Shown: positions 11,700 through 21,340 of the stretch, one piece after another
Position numbering within the stretch: the first letter of the stretch is position 1
Layout of the letters: the number at the start of each line of letters is the position of its first letter
NCBI GenBank assembly: GCA_036346405.1
Contig: CM070563.1
Location: forward strand, 19,387,022 to 19,451,021
DNA from: Phyllostachys edulis
Taxonomy: Eukaryota; Streptophyta; Magnoliopsida; Poales; Poaceae
Length of the DNA stretch: 64,000 bases
Reading direction: 5' to 3'
Made by a program: the position numbers and the translations under genes
Notes under the pieces: generated by a model
What the model was told of the DNA's origin: nothing
What the model saw: only the letters and a program-made list of their open reading frames with translations
Databases searched by the model: none

Positions 11700-11959
11700 G
11701 GCGCTTGGCGCGAGGGTGTTTTGGCGAGCAGGGCGCCGGGCGTTTTCCCGAGCAGGGCGCCGACGCCGCCTGCTTCACCACGGCCGTTGCGGGGCTCTCG
11801 CCCGCCTCCTGCCCGGGCGACGAGCTCGTCGTGCTCCACGCCATGGCCACGGACAGCGTCGCGCCCGACACCGCTGCGTGCACGGTGCTGCTCGGGGTGT
11901 ATGCCTGCCGCTTGCGGCTGTTCGACGAGGCCTGCCGCTGCGTGCACGGTGCAAGGTGA
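11700..11959 (+). pseudogene. Captured fragment resembling a PPR-repeat protein
   Basis: The plus frame ending at 11959 reads DELVVLHAMATDSVAPDTAA then CTVLLGVYACRLRLFDEACR. This has the spacing and feel of one pentatricopeptide repeat (hydrophobic helix, ..PD..TYN.LI-like turn, second helix with LFDEA). PPR proteins are organellar RNA-binding proteins. Only about one repeat is present, with GC-rich repeat sequence upstream and no continuation, so it is read as a host gene fragment captured by the insertion. A chance match in GC-rich sequence cannot be excluded. Confidence 0.4.
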
Positions 11960-12446
11960 AGCCAAATAGTTTCTGGTGCCTTTAGCTTAAAGTTCAGTCA
12001 AGCTTCCCATCTCAGTCAGATATACATTGGTGTCAAGCTAAGTTAAAGCTCCCCTTGGAGGTTAGAACCAAGTGCATGCTGTCAACTTGATCCACATTGG
12101 CATGTAAAGGTAAATGAGCTTCCGGCTGCAGAACATAAGGCTGTCAACTTGATTCAAGGTGCATTACCAATGCTTATAATATACAAAGTACAAACATAGC
12201 TTTAGGCGTCATTGAGGATGCTTTCTGTTTCCTCTTTTAAGACCGTTTCATGCTCTTGCAGGCGTGCTAGCTGCGATTGTATTACTTGGAGCAAAGGGCA
12301 AGTGCTGCTCCAGTTTCATTACAGCCCAACGAGATGATTTAATTCTTCAACTGAAACACGTCTCCTTGCTCACTTGTGTAGTTCCGCTGGATGCATACGT
12401 TGGCTTGTAAGCCAAAGAAGACAAGAGCTTAGAGCTCATTGACTAA
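11960..12446. other. Non-repetitive segment, possibly captured intron/UTR
   Basis: AT-balanced, non-repetitive sequence between GC-rich repeats. It contains a small internal repeat (GCTGTCAACTTGATYCA near 12077 and 12141). It follows the PPR-like fragment and could belong to the same captured gene. No coding evidence. Confidence 0.35.
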
Positions 12447-12670
12447 GCTAGGAGGCATGACTTTCAAATGTGTGCCCGTGACTTACTGTCAGGAGCACAC
12501 GTTTCTCGCCCACGAGGCTAAGTCGTAGGGCACTGAATGGCCACTAGGGGTGATAGCCCCCTAGTGGACTTGGAGGTGTCCATGAGGCTAACTCATGGGC
12601 ATCTTAAATGTGTGGCCACAATACTAAGTCTTAGGCACACCAGAGAGGCGTCCACGAGGCTAAGTCAATG
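12447..12670 (+). repeat. Module X (forward copy)
   Basis: A 220-bp module containing CACGAGGCTAAGTCGTAGGGC and CATGAGGCTAACTCATGGGC. It is bounded by GAGCTCATTGACTAAG and CTAAGTCAATGAGCTC, which are themselves inverted. It recurs in reverse orientation at about 15785-16025 and in part at 14330-14500. Confidence 0.8.
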
Positions 12671-13273
12671 AGCTCTGGCAGCTCGCGCGCCTTCGTGGAG
12701 CACCGAATGACCACTAGGGGTGGTAGCCCACGAAGGCGCACGAGGGCCCCGAGGGCACCATGAGGGCGCGGAAACTGTCGCGAGGGGCGGGCGCACCGCG
12801 GGCGCGAAGCCGCCGTGAGGGTGCAAGGCTACCATGAGGGCACGAGAGCGCCACAAGACCGTCATGAGGGGTGAGGGCACGAGACGGTGCACGAGGCGTA
12901 GCCGCACAAGGCACGTGGGTGCACGATACGCGGGCGCACGGGCGCATAGGGCGCACGTCATGCGTGGGGCGTAGTCGCACAAGGCACGCCGAGGCCGAGG
13001 CTCGGGTGGAGGCAAGGTGGCTCATAGCGCCGAGCGTGGCAGGGCGTTGGAGCACGGTGCGTCGGGCGCCTGCGCGTCAAGGCACAGGGTACGGGCGAGG
13101 ATATCCACGCAACACGAGCGTGTAGCGTGTGAGTATCCAGCAGGCCTCAAACCACTTCCAGTGGGCTGGTGGCCAAGCGCCCGGGGCAAGGGGCTCACGT
13201 ACGTCCTTTATGTAGACTTGTCGAAGTATAGAGCATTTTCGACGGGAGGTGGCCTGATTCCTCAACAAGTAGC
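12660..13273 (-). repeat. LTR-B, internal copy
   Basis: About 610 bp ending CTCAACA. It is closely similar to 16010-16596, including the last 140 bp (GTGAGTATCC... CTCAAACCACTTCC... GTAGACTTGTCGA... GATTCCTCAACA). It is followed at 13276 by a purine-tract-like module, consistent with a minus-oriented 3' LTR. Confidence 0.75.
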
Positions 13274-13604
13274 CCCCGTCCCTTAGGGCGCCAGGCGGGC
13301 GCCAAGGGCAAATAAGAATGCCGAGGTCTTGTATCTTGGAATGTAGACACTGAGATCTAGCTAAATTCGACTCGATGCAAAGGCGAGGCGTGAGTCTTTG
13401 GGAACACGCAAGAAGGGCACCCACGACTTAGCCCATTTTGGCTTGGTGGGCACGCGAGCGCCCAAAGATTTTGGATTATTTTGTACTTCATATCGCGTGA
13501 GTGCTCCACGCGAGAGTGGGTACCAAATTGCCGCTTCTCGTTGGCCCTTCGTGTCGCATGGTTTTCGTTTTTCCAATCCTGAAGGTGAAGTACTAAATGC
13601 AGGG
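13274..13604. other. Sequence internal to LTR-B element
   Basis: It starts with the purine-tract-like module and continues as non-repetitive sequence. No gene seen. Confidence 0.35.
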
Positions 13605-13990
13605 CCGTCCCACCAAGGGACAGCCTTCAAGGCAGGCGGCGCGTCGCAGCGAAGTCTTTGTAGGTGAAGTCGTGGATGCGAGGCTGCCGAGCCGAGACAT
13701 AGCCTGCGAGGCGGGTGGCGCGTCGGCGCGAGGCCTCTGCAGGTGAAGTCGTGGACGAGAGGCCGCCAAGCCGAGGCATAGCCTTCGAGGCGGGCGGTGC
13801 GTTGGAGCGAAGCCTCTATAGGCGAAGTCGTGGAAGAGAGGCTGCCGAGCCGAGTCATAGCCTTCGAGGCGGGCAGTGCGTCGGAGTGAAGCCTCTGCAT
13901 GCAAAGTCTTGGACGCGAGGCCGTCGAGCGGAGGCATAGCCTTCGAGGCGGGATGTGCGTCGGAGTGAAGGCTGTGGTCGAAGTCATCCT
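13605..13990. repeat. About five tandem copies of a 78-79-bp unit
   Basis: The anchor motif GTGAAGTCGTGGA (variants CGAAGTCGTGGA, CAAAGTCTTGGA) recurs at about 13663, 13741, 13820, 13899 and 13978. The units diverge by roughly 10-15%. The long open frames on both strands (for example minus 13361-14122) are generated by this repeat and have no known domain. Confidence 0.8.
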
Positions 13991-14329
13991 CTTCTTGCTC
14001 GGCGGCTTGATGAGAGTCGTCGTAGTAGAACTCCTCAGAATGGCCGCGGTTCGAGCTAGAAACGTTGCAGTGACAGGTAGATAGCACGAGCGTCTCTGCG
14101 AAAAAGAGAGAATGATCAACACTTATTTCTTGTAGCAAGATAACATTCGCTTGACATGAGCATTGATCAAGCGTTGTTTAGGGACTAGTAGAGTCCCATC
14201 ACTTTAGATACTAAGATCTCCGAGGTGATAGCCTTATGCGAGCATGATGGTCCTTGATCAATATTCGAGCCAGGTCGACGGTAGATGATTCGATCTGTGA
14301 GACTGAGTGATGGACATATCAGAGGGGTG

Positions 14330-14500
14330 GCCACGAGGCTAAGTCCTAGGGCACCGAATGACCCACAGGGGTGGTAGCCCCCCAGTGGACTTGGAGGCAC
14401 CCATGAGGCTAACTCATGTGTATCTTGAAGGTGTGCCCACAACACTAAGTCACAGGCACACCAGAGGGGTGTCCACGAGGCTAAGTCGTGGGGCACCGAA
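14330..14500 (+). repeat. Module X, third (partial, diverged) copy
   Basis: It contains CACGAGGCTAAGTCCTAGGGC, GTGGACTTGGAGGC and CATGAGGCTAACTCATG in the same order as 12500-12670. Confidence 0.75.
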
Positions 14501-14694
14501 CTATGAGGGCGATGATGCCCTTTTACCCCGTAGGTGGGTTTTTTTGTGGTGATTGGGAATGCATGAGAATGGTTAGCCCTTGCGAAGCAATGGAGCTAGG
14601 CATGCGGGGACCCGGAGGTCGTTCGACGCGTGGCCTGGAGTCTAAGGGGGATGAGTCCTCAGCACATCCATCAACTTGGTACTGGACCTAAGTT

Positions 14695-15069
14695 GTCGCT
14701 CATGCCCTAGGTCTAGTAGGGCACGAGCCGCCATGGTGGAGGCGACGGACGCCCAAGCCACCATGGACTTTTGCTAGGGGAGACCGTAGAGGTCGTACGC
14801 CCTACGCACCATGAGGGTGGTCGCTCATGCCCTAGGGTCAGTAGGACACGAGCCGCCATGGTGGAGGCGACGGACGCCCAAGCCACCACGGATTTTTGTT
14901 AGGGGAGACCGCGGAGGTCGTACGCCCTACGCACCACGAGGGTGGTCGCTCATGCCCTAGGTCCAGTAGGACATGAGCCGCCATGGTGGAGGCGACGGAC
15001 GCCCAAGCCACCATGGACTTTTGTTAGGGGAGACCGCAGAGGTCGTACGCCCTATGCACCACAAGGGTG
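14695..15069. repeat. Three tandem copies of a 125-bp unit
   Basis: Units start with GTCGCTCATGCCCTAGG at 14695, 14820 and 14945 and are about 95% alike. Each contains CACGAGCCGCCATGGTGGAGG or a close variant, and GTCGTACGCCCTA. No coding function is evident. Confidence 0.9.
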
Positions 15070-15489
15070 AAATCCCTTGGAGGGAAAGTGTCTTGAGAGC
15101 CCATACGAGATTTATATGTCGATCTGCCCCTAACAAGAGCGCTGTTCTGAGGCGTGCTCGTCGCGAGCTTCATCGCTCGTGCCGCATGAACGTCATGCGT
15201 CCCGGGTGATGGTTGGCCTCGTAATCCTTAGCCTTCGGCTGCGAGGTGTTTTGAACTGCTCGCCCATGGATGGGCCTCGCATCGACTCGCACAAGGGAGG
15301 AGGATGCGCATGGGAGCCCCAGGGCATGTAGGACGTTGCCATCCCGAGGTGGATAGCTCTGATCTCCGATGAGGGTGCTCTACCGCTCCTTCAAAGAGAG
15401 GATGGGTCGCCCACGAGATCATTGCCCTCCGGGCCGGAGGAGGTTTAAATGGACTTAGAGTATTTTTTTGGTAGGAGACATAGCCTTTC
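15070..15489. other. Unassigned sequence next to the 125-bp array
   Basis: No repeat or gene recognised. A primer-binding site for the minus-oriented element would be expected somewhere between here and 16010, but none is convincing. Confidence 0.3.
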
Positions 15490-16340
15490 ATCGATTAGCT
15501 ACGTCCCCACTGTCGGCGCCCTATCTTTCTCGTCGCCCGCGTGCATCGTGCACCACGTGCCTTGTGCGGCTCGCCTGCGTGCACGTCTCGTGCCCTCTCC
15601 CTCATGAGCGGTCTTGTGGCGCTCGTGCCCTCATGGTAGCCTTGCACCCTCACGGCGGCGCCCGCATGCGCCCGCCCGCCATGACGCGCGCCCCATGGTG
15701 CCCTCGGGGCCCTCGTGCGCCGTGGGCTACCACCCCTAGTGGTCATTGATTGCTCCACGAATGGCGCCATGAGCTGCCAGAGCTCATTGACTTAGCCTCG
15801 TGGACGCCTCTCTGGTGTGCCTAAGACTTAGTGTTGTGGCCACACCTTTAAGATGCCCATGAGTTAGCCTCATGGACACCTACAAGTCCACTGGGGGGCT
15901 ATCAACCCTAGTGGCCATTCAGTGCCCTACGACTTAGCCTCGTGGGCGGCAAACGTGTGCTCCTGACAGTAAGTCACGGACACACATTTGAAAGTCATGC
16001 CTCCTAGCTTAGTCAATGAGCTCTGGCAGCTCGCGCGCCTTCGTGGAGCACCGAATGACCACTAGGGGTGGTAGCCCATGAAGGCGCGCGAGGCCGCGAG
16101 GGCCCCGAGGGCACCATGAGGGCGCGAAATCGTCATGCGGGGGCGGGCGATGGCGGGCGGCCGCCGTGAGGGTGCAAGGCTACCATGAGGGCACGAGCGC
16201 CACAAGACCGCTGCGAGGGGCGAGGGCACGAGATTGCACGAGGCGTAGCCGCACAAGGCACGGGTGCACGATGCACGCGGGCGCGACGAAGCGCATAGGG
16301 CGACGCTCGTGGGGCGTAGTCGCGACAAGGCACGCCGAGG
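15490..16340. repeat. Large inverted repeat with module X in the middle
   Basis: The left arm (about 15490-15785) is the reverse complement of LTR-B sequence that the right arm (about 16015-16340) carries forward. Both arms begin at GAGCTCATTGACTTAG / TAGTCAATGAGCTC. Between them sits module X (15785-16025), inverted relative to its copy at 12447. The arrangement could form a snap-back structure. Confidence 0.8.
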
Positions 16341-16596
16341 CCGAGGCTCGGTGGAGGCAAGGTGGCTCATAGCGCCGAAGGCGGCGTTGAGCACGGTGCG
16401 TCGAAGCGCTGGCGCGTCAAAACCGTGGTACGGCGAGATATCCACGCAACACGGCGCAGTAGCGTGTGAGTATCCAAGCGAGCCTCAAACCACTTCCGGT
16501 GAAATTTGGTAAGCGCCCGGGCAAGGCTCACGACGCCCTTATGTAGACTTGTCGAGTATAGAGCATTTTCGACGGAGGTGGTCTGATTCCTCAACA
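16010..16596 (-). repeat. LTR-B, right terminal copy
   Basis: It matches 12660-13273 and ends CTCAACA, directly against the AGAAT duplication. It is slightly shorter than the internal copy through small deletions in the GC-rich repeats. Confidence 0.75.
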
Positions 16597-16601
16597 AGAA
16601 T
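16597..16601. repeat. Target-site duplication AGAAT (right copy)
   Basis: Direct repeat of 6956-6960 at the other end of the 9.6 kb insertion. Confidence 0.9.
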
Positions 16602-17669
16602 TCATAATGTCTGTACCGCGTTGAAAAAGCGGTCTTTGATATATCCTTAGGACAAATCTTCAACAGATGGTAACCTGATCGTAGGTCGATCTTTGATAAC
16701 ACTCTGGCTCCCTTCATTTGATCAAACAAATCATCAATCCGAGGTAATGGGTACTTGTTCTCGATGGTGACTTCGTTGAGACATCGATAATCGATGCACA
16801 TTCTCATACTTCCATCTTTCTTCCTGACAAACTAAACTGGTGCTCCCCATGGCGATGAACTAGGTCTCACAAAACCTTTCTCCAAAAGTTCTTCTATCTG
16901 CTTCTTCATTTCCACTAACTCATCGGCTGGCATCCGATAATATCTCTTAGAAATCAGTGTTGTTCCTGGCACTAGATCGATGACAAACTCGATGTCACGG
17001 TCTGGTGGTATTCCTGGTAACTCTTCCGGAAATACATCTGGATATTCTCTAACAATAGACACATCTTCCAAAGCAACTGTCTTTAGGCTATTGACTAACA
17101 GATGTCCATCACGCACTGAGGTAGCTAGAAACTCTACCTTGTTTCCCATGGTATCCTCGATTGTCACGGCTCTTCCGCCACAATCTAACACAGCTTTGTG
17201 CTTTGATAACCAATCCATGCCAAGAATGACATCTAAGGTCTGGGTGTCTAGAACGATAAGATTGGCTAGAAACTCAACTTCAGCTATGAGTAACTTAGCT
17301 CCTAAACAACCCACTTTAGAACTTATCTCTGCTCCAGGCGACTGGACTAACAGAGTATGCTTAAGACGCATAACTTCCAAGTTATTCTTAGTTGCAAAAA
17401 CTCCAAAAACAAACGAATGCGAAGCTCCAGAATCAAATAAAACTGATACAGGCACTGAGTTTACTAGAAACTTACCCAGTACGATGTCCGGTGCTTCCTG
17501 AGCTCCTTCCAGAGTGACGTGGTTGAAACGACTTCTGACCACAGACTAAGGTACTCCTCTTGGTTGACTGGTACCTTGAGAAACTCCTTGATTGTTCTGT
17601 GCTGGTGTCTTGGCGTGTAGCTCCAAGATTGAAGTGGACTCGAGTGATTGTTCCTTCTGCAGAAATCGG
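16597..17669 (-). pseudogene. Gypsy-1 polyprotein: protease and proximal RT
   Basis: A 236-codon minus frame (16832-17542) contains the retropepsin active site LFDSGASHS (Asp near residue 37), the ILGMDWL block, and the protease-RT linker leading to YRMPADELVEMKKQIEELLE and the RT N-terminus (FVRPSSSPWGAPV). The next frame (16602-16807) continues with MCIDYRCLNEVTIENKYPLP and RIDDLFDQ... KIDLRSGYH, standard RT blocks 2-3 of Ty3/gypsy chromovirus-type elements. It then breaks at 16597, where the 9.6 kb element inserted. One frame change separates protease from RT. Upstream (17543-17669) the coding is degraded. The gag and the 5' LTR are absent because Gypsy-2 inserted at 17670. Confidence 0.9.
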
Positions 17670-19010
17670 TGTTGATAGCAAGATTTGGCATCTATAATGG
17701 TCAATGCAGTGCTGATTGGTCTAACGATAAGAACTTAAAGCTACCGCTGATTCAGCTAATATTCGGTTTGAATCTAAGGTAGAAATGGCTTCAAAGACCT
17801 CCTGAGAGGTCCTAGATGACCTCTTCAAAGACCTCCTGGGAGGTCCTAGCTTCAAAGACCTCTTGAGAGGTCCTGGACGACCTCTACAAAGATCTCCTGG
17901 GAGGTCCTGGAGGGTGTTCTTTGCAAAACAGGAGGTCCTAGCTCGAAAAGGTGGTTCTGAGTGACATCTACAAAGACCTCCTAGGAGGTCCTGGAGGGTG
18001 GTCTTTGCAAAGTAGGAGTTTTTGGCCCAAAAGGTGGTCTTTGCAAAGCGGCAGGTCATGAGGACAAGGAAAAGCGCGGCCAGGACCTCCTCAGGATCGC
18101 TCACGTGGTTTCATCGGAGCCGCCCAGGATCTCCTCAGGAGCGCTCACGCGCCTTCGTTAGAGCCGCCCAAGACCTCCTTAGGAGCACTCACACGCCTTC
18201 ATCAGAGCTGCCCAGGATCTCCTCAGGAGCGCTACACGATTCCATCAGGGCCGCTCAGGATCTCCTTAGGAGCGCTCACGTGGCTTCATCAGAGCCGCCC
18301 AGGACCTCCTCCGGAGTGCTACGCGGTTTCATCAGGGCCGCTCAAGACCTCCTCCGGAGGTCCTGCACAGCTTCATCAGGACTTTCTGCGAAGACCTCAA
18401 GACCTTCCACGAGGACCTCCTCAAAGCCTCCCATGCGGATCTCCCACGAGGACCTCCTCAGGACTTTCCGTGAGGACTTCCTCAAGACCTTCCGCGAGGA
18501 CCTCCTCAGGACCTCTCATGAAGACCTCCCGCCAAGCATCCAGGACCTCCCTCTAGGAACTCCTCGAGGGAACTTACGTGATTGAATAGGAAATATTTAT
18601 CAGTTATAGAAAGTTTGGAGATCAGATGGTATAACCGAATCATATCTGTGAATCTTGTTCGGTTTTAGGAGTCTTGATCTCTTAGGCTAAGACCGCCACC
18701 CTTTAAATAGAAGAGGGTCATGGTTGGTTGAAATCATCACCAATCGATCAATACAATTTGCATCTACTATTTTTTCTACTATAGCTTCCCTGTAGTCCTG
18801 TTTTCTTTTCGATCTTTTCTGCTTTCCTAGCCAGGTTCAAGGACCTTGTTAGGACACCGCCGCCGCCTCAACACCACGACTAGCTCCGCCTAGGTGTTGT
18901 GCGCTGTGGTTCTCGGCCAGGTTAAATCCTAACGTCGCTTGGGTTTAATTTTGCTGATATTCATCAAGTCGTGTGTTGGTGCTTCTTCGTGTCGTATTTT
19001 TGCGCCAACA
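17670..19010 (+). repeat. Gypsy-2 5' LTR (1341 bp)
   Basis: It begins TGTTG and ends CAACA. It contains repeated near-palindromes of the form GACCTCC..GGAGGTC (17795-18000) and about 50-bp degenerate units with CCTCAGGAGCGCTCACG (18080-18330). A TATA-like box TTTAAATAG lies at 18702-18710, and the poly(A)/U5-like end follows at 18760-19010. Confidence 0.9.
18702..18710 (+). promoter_or_regulatory. TATA-like box of Gypsy-2 LTR
   Basis: TTTAAATAG about 310 bp before the LTR end, preceding the expected R/U5 region. Confidence 0.5.
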
Positions 19011-19025
19011 CAAATTGGCGACTCA
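19011..19025 (+). other. Primer-binding site of Gypsy-2
   Basis: CAAATTGGCGACTCA follows the LTR end directly. TTGGCGACTC-type sites are usual in grass Tat-type gypsy elements. Confidence 0.65.
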
Positions 19026-19050
19026 TTGTTGAATCGATCTATTCTCCGGC

Positions 19051-21340
19051 CATGGCAAAAGATGGTTCTACGGTCGATTCTAAGAACATCATTACTCCTA
19101 CACTTGAGGATCTACCTGAGGAGTACCGCCAGGAGTACGAGAAGCGTAAATTGGAATTCGACAAGCTTATGTTGTCGTGCTTCTAGAAGACAAGGCAATG
19201 TGTCATTAAGAAAGAGGGTGAACTGCCATCTATTTACATCAAGCCCGAGGTAACTCCCACTGTGAGTAACTCATCTCTTACTGAAGAGCAAGTTGCTTTG
19301 ATGATTGATCGACAAGTAGGTGCTATCAGATCTAATACCTTGGATAGGTTGCTATCTAGTCGCCTTAAGGCTATGGGTCTTGAAGTGCAAGGTGAAAAAA
19401 ATCAAACGACCCGCTTTTGCCTCATGCTAATGCTTACAATGTTAGCAATGATAGCAGCGCTCAAAGATGGTTCCTTGCTTGTCAACACATCTACAGTACC
19501 AATATACCATCTAGAGTCATCCTGCAGGTATGCCTGCAACAATGTGTTAAGTTCGCTGGTCACAATGCATCATCGTATGCTATTCCAAATATTGCTATAC
19601 TCGAATCTGCAGACCTTGTGCCTTCATCGATATCAGATGCTAATATGGTCAATTCGTGCACCTAATGTTGGCGATTATACTAGTATGGGAGAAAATTCAG
19701 CAAATTTATAACACCTTTGTACTCGCGACTATAGCATATAGTATACCTCCCATACCTCCTCAAGGTACAAGGCGTATATGGGCCATTGCCACCGATCATT
19801 TTAATTCTTTACAACATATATCACATGCACAAATAGAACCAAGCTCCACAGTATGCTTATGACACTCCACAACCTAATGCTTTTAGGCCTCAACAACCGG
19901 TCAATGAGACACCTAATCGGCCTACGACCGAGACATATGTTGGGCCTGAAAATATTAGAAAACAAGTAGCTAGTATGTTTAGAGAGACATTCGGGGTAGA
20001 GCCTAAAGGAAGATTACGTGCATATCAAAGACCATACCCCGATATTTATGATACTGTGCAATATCCTAGAGGATTTAGAGTGCCTGAATTTGCTAAGTTT
20101 ACTGGGGATGATGATAAATCCACATTAGAACATATAGGCCAATTTATTGTGCAATGTGGTGAAGCTAGTGCTAGCGATGCTTTAAAGTTAAGGTTATTTC
20201 CTTTATCTTTATCTGGCACTGCATTCAATTGGTTTACTTCACTTGTACCTAACTCTGTTCATACATGATCCCAGTTAGAGCAAAAATTCCATGAATATTT
20301 CTATACTGGTGACACTGAGTTATGGTTGTCGCATTTAACATCGGTTAGACAAAAATACAATGAACCTGTTGCTGATTACATCAGAAGGTTTAGAGAAACA
20401 AGAAACCGATGTTGTAATCTAATAATTTCTGATAGAGACCTAGCTGATCTAGCCTATTCTGGTTTACTTTCTCACTTGAAAGAGAAGCTAGAAAGCCATG
20501 ATTTCCTAGATGTTAGCCAAGTGCTACAAAAAGCTCTGGCATAAGAGAGTTGAGCTAAAGAGTCCAGAAATTTTCAGAGGTCAAGTGATAAAGTAAGAGT
20601 CGATCGTCCTAGTGTTCACATGCTTGAGTATGAATCTGAAAATTCGGACAACGATGATATTGATGTATGTGTGGCCGAATGGGATTGGTCCTCAAAATCT
20701 AAACCATTTGTTTGCTTAGCTTTAAAGCCGGTTCCACAAAAGAATCGGCAAGAAGAAAGTAAGTACACTTTTGATATCGCTAAATGTGATAGGATCTTTG
20801 ATTATTTGCTACAAGAGAAGCAAATTAAGTTGCCTGACAATCATGTTATATCTACACCTGAAGAGTTAAAAAGGCGTGTATATTGTAAATGGCATAATTC
20901 TTATTCTCATGCCACTAATGATTGCAATGTTTTTCGTCGACAAGTTCAATCGGTCATTAATGAAGGACGATTAAAATTTGCTGAAAGTCCGAAAATGCAG
21001 CTAGACCACAATCCCTTCCCTGTCAATGTGATTGACTTTGAGAATAAGAAAGTGCTGGTTCGGCCATCTCAGTAGAAGTCTACTAAGGGCAAGAATGTGG
21101 TGATAATAGATGAGAGGGCACAGAACATCAAATTCGGGGCTATGCAAAGTGTTAGGCCAAAGATGATCGTAATCGAAAAGCCCTAAGTTGAGCGTTGGAA
21201 GGTTAATAAAGGTAGGGACAAGACCATCAAAAAGGTTCAAAAGCCGAAGCCCATGTTTGAAGCGCTTCTGGCTAAATATGAGGATGGTAAGGCTGGCCGC
21301 AAGGTCGCTAGTCGGCCAAGTAATTTCAAGTGATGAGATC
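19051..21340 (+). pseudogene. Gypsy-2 gag, decayed
   Basis: An ATG at 19051 opens a short acidic segment (TPTLEDLPEEYRQEYEKRK), typical of the N-terminus of Tat-type gag. After several breaks the gag capsid-like domain appears at 19975-20544: RVPEFAKFTGDD, LRLFPLSLSGTAFNWF and ADYIRRFRETRNRC. This is the retrotransposon gag fold that builds the cytoplasmic virus-like particle. A stop interrupts it at 20266. The segment 20620-21075 continues with a Cys/His-containing stretch (CKWHNSYSHATNDC). In-frame stops separate all parts. Confidence 0.85.

Larger units (their letters stand above)
6961..16596 (-). mobile_element. 9.6 kb GC-rich non-autonomous LTR-type insertion, composite
   Basis: The insert begins TGTTG and ends CAACA, is flanked by 5-bp AGAAT duplications, and splits the Gypsy-1 RT. 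It encodes no gag or pol. It is made of GC-rich minisatellites, short gene-like fragments and repeated modules, like the large non-autonomous LTR elements (LARDs) of grasses. Polypurine-like tracts (on the minus strand) abut LTR-like segments at 7388 and 13274, and the TATA box of the left LTR lies on the minus strand, so minus orientation is inferred. The two outer ends are not copies of each other: the left end is LTR-A, while the right end matches an internal segment at 12660-13273 (LTR-B). It is therefore a composite, made by nested insertion or recombination between related elements. Confidence 0.8.

Noticed and set aside
13361..14138. 253- and 181-codon minus-strand frames
   Set aside because: Generated by the 78-79-bp tandem repeat; the peptide repeats mirror the DNA repeat and resemble no protein.
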